Assembly (NCBI GenBank): GCA_030618065.1
Contig: JAUXEE010000132.1
Coordinates: 1 to 6,298, forward strand
Origin: Gemmatimonadota bacterium
GTDB taxonomy: Bacteria; Gemmatimonadota; Gemmatimonadetes; Longimicrobiales; Gaopeijiaceae
Direction of reading: 5' to 3'
Length of the DNA: 6,298 nucleotides
Part shown: positions 5,653 through 6,298 of the stretch, in pieces
Position numbering within the stretch: position 1 is the first letter of the stretch
Layout of the letters: the number at the start of each line of letters is the position of its first letter
The notes under the pieces: model-generated
What the model was told of the DNA's origin: nothing
What the model saw: only the letters and a program-made list of their open reading frames with translations
The model's database searches: none
Made by a program: the position numbers and the translations under genes

Positions 5653-5681
5653 ATAGTACCACCAGTGGTAATGCTTTGCAA
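5653..5681 (-). promoter_or_regulatory. Promoter and operator-like inverted repeat of the helix-turn-helix gene
   Basis: On the minus strand TTGCAA (5681-5676, 4 of 6 to -35) is followed by 17 bases and TACTAT (5658-5653, 4 of 6 to -10, fitting TANNNT). The ATG begins only 5 bases further on. The inverted repeat TACCAC-CA-GTGGTA (5657-5670) has perfect 6-bp arms, fills much of the spacer and covers the first bases of the -10 box, the usual place for an autorepressor operator. The short distance to the ATG implies little or no 5' leader. Confidence 0.5.
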
Positions 5682-5743
5682 ATAATCCCGATCTTGGGCT
5701 TCCCTCCGTGGGAATCTTCAAACCAAAGGAAGGGCAAGGGAAT

Positions 5744-5782
5744 GGGGCGCTGAGCCCCTGCTGCCACACCGCCTTGGCGGTG
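5744..5782. repeat. Two adjacent hairpins in the divergent spacer
   Basis: GGGGC-GCTGA-GCCCC (5744-5758, 5-bp stem) is followed 8 bases later by CACCGCC-TT-GGCGGTG (5767-5782, perfect 7-bp arms). No T-run follows on either strand. They sit between the divergent helix-turn-helix and Big2 lipoprotein genes and could be protein sites, part of a structured leader, or remnants of a dispersed repeat. Downstream of them a weak plus promoter (TTGCCG at 5791, 17 bases, TAGCTT at 5814) could serve the lipoprotein gene. Confidence 0.35.
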
Positions 5783-5850
5783 AATCGGTTTTGCCGCGCT
5801 TTCCCTCCAGGACTAGCTTTACAGCCGTTTGCTGGATACCTGATCAGATC

Positions 5851-5869
5851 GGATGGATCTTCTCCATCC
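5851..5869 (+). other. Hairpin just upstream of the Big2 lipoprotein start
   Basis: GGATGGA (5851-5857) and TCCATCC (5863-5869) are perfect 7-bp arms around a 5-base loop, ending 14 bases before the ATG at 5884. If transcribed it would form a modest stem close to the ribosome entry site. It has no T-run and no GC-rich stem, so it is not a convincing terminator. Confidence 0.35.
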
Positions 5870-5883
5870 TTTGGAATACATAG

Positions 5884-6298
5884 ATGACCCGCCACAGAGC
5901 TTTTCGGACCCGATTCGCTCCCGTCCCTCTTTTTGTCCTCCCCCTCCTTCTTCTTCCCCTGCTGGCAACTGGGTGTGGAAGCGAAGGAGGCGGGAATACC
6001 CCAACGCAACCCGACCCCTCCAGGCCGACCTCGGTCAGCCTCAGCAGCGCCGCGATCGCCTTGGAAGCCATCGGCGCGACCCATCAGCTCTCAGCCACGA
6101 TCAGGGACCAGAACGGGCAGACCATGTCCGGAACGTCGGCCCAGTGGAGCAGCAGCAACCCCTCGGTAGCCACGGTGAGTTCCAATGGTTCTGTGAAGGC
6201 CGAAGGGATGGGCACAGCTACGATTTCGGCCGTGGCCGGCACGGTGTCGGGGACTGCGTCGGTAACCGTCACTCAGGTCGTGAGTTCCGTGGCGATCA
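5884..6298 (+). CDS. Big2 (bacterial Ig-like) domain lipoprotein, 3' truncated
   Basis: The frame is open from the ATG at 5884 to the window end (138 residues plus one base), so the gene continues to the right. The start is well fixed because an in-frame TAG lies immediately before it. An Arg-rich N-terminus (MTRHRAFRTR) is followed by a Leu/Pro hydrophobic core and a lipobox ATGC with the lipidated Cys at 31. A Gly/Pro/Thr linker (32-49) precedes one complete Big2 Ig-like domain (about 50-130), with the typical QLSATIRDQNG, WSSSNPSVATVSSNGSVKA and GTATISAVAGTVSGTASVTV. VVSSVAI at 132-138 begins what looks like a second repeat. Such proteins are surface-anchored, often adhesive or structural, with several Ig domains and sometimes a C-terminal functional domain that is not visible here. 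The Shine-Dalgarno is weak (GGAA at 5872-5875). Confidence 0.88.
   Translation, partial: MTRHRAFRTRFAPVPLFVLPLLLLPLLATGCGSEGGGNTPTQPDPSRPTSVSLSSAAIALEAIGATHQLSATIRDQNGQTMSGTSAQWSSSNPSVATVSSNGSVKAEGMGTATISAVAGTVSGTASVTVTQVVSSVAI

Noticed and set aside
5744..5869. TPP-riboswitch-like words (GCTGAG at 5749, CCTGATC at 5839)
   Set aside because: The two words are about 90 bases apart without the paired segments that should link them, and the downstream gene is a surface lipoprotein, not a thiamine gene.
5497..6084. Minus-strand open frame across the divergent spacer
   Set aside because: It overlaps the helix-turn-helix gene and the Big2 lipoprotein gene, both better supported, and its translation shows no recognisable domain.

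Overview
The window looks like a GC-rich, Gram-negative-type bacterial chromosome. No tRNA, rRNA, CRISPR array, transposase or phage gene is visible. Three exported proteins (a SnoaL-like lipoprotein, a DUF1028 protein and a Big2 lipoprotein), together with a type II toxin-antitoxin pair and GC-rich third codon positions, would fit Gemmatimonadota, Acidobacteriota or a similar environmental phylum. That assignment is inference only; there is no phylogenetic marker gene here.

Layout from left to right. Positions 3-158 (+) are the tail of a gene that begins outside the window. Positions 159-623 hold no gene I can defend, although one plus frame looks coding-like and there is a short AT-rich island at 558-596. 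A minus-strand toxin-antitoxin operon follows: a Phd/YefM-type antitoxin (1041-1346), then a VapC-type PIN toxin (624-1037). Its promoter appears to carry an operator-like repeat between -35 and -10 and to give a leaderless antitoxin mRNA. Diverging from it is a full-length DEAD-box RNA helicase of the DeaD/CsdA type with a C-terminal DbpA-like RNA-binding domain (1514-3199, +), followed by a compound stem-loop. Next is a small SnoaL/NTF2-like lipoprotein (3326-3844, +).

The lipoprotein converges with a minus-strand run, and the two facing stop codons overlap by four bases. In transcription order this run is a helix-turn-helix protein with an unrecognised N-terminal domain (5109-5648), an exported DUF1028 protein (4229-5032) and a small cupin (3841-4188). 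The helix-turn-helix gene has its own promoter-like sequence with a perfect inverted repeat touching the -10 box, as expected of an autorepressor. A hairpin-rich 235-bp divergent spacer separates it from the start of a Big2 (bacterial Ig-like) lipoprotein (5884-6298, +) that runs off the right edge.

Most of the window is ordinary accessory and housekeeping material. The parts most worth a second look are the toxin-antitoxin control region with the G9 tract inside the antitoxin, the unrecognised helix-turn-helix regulator with its operator, and the DUF1028-cupin pair.
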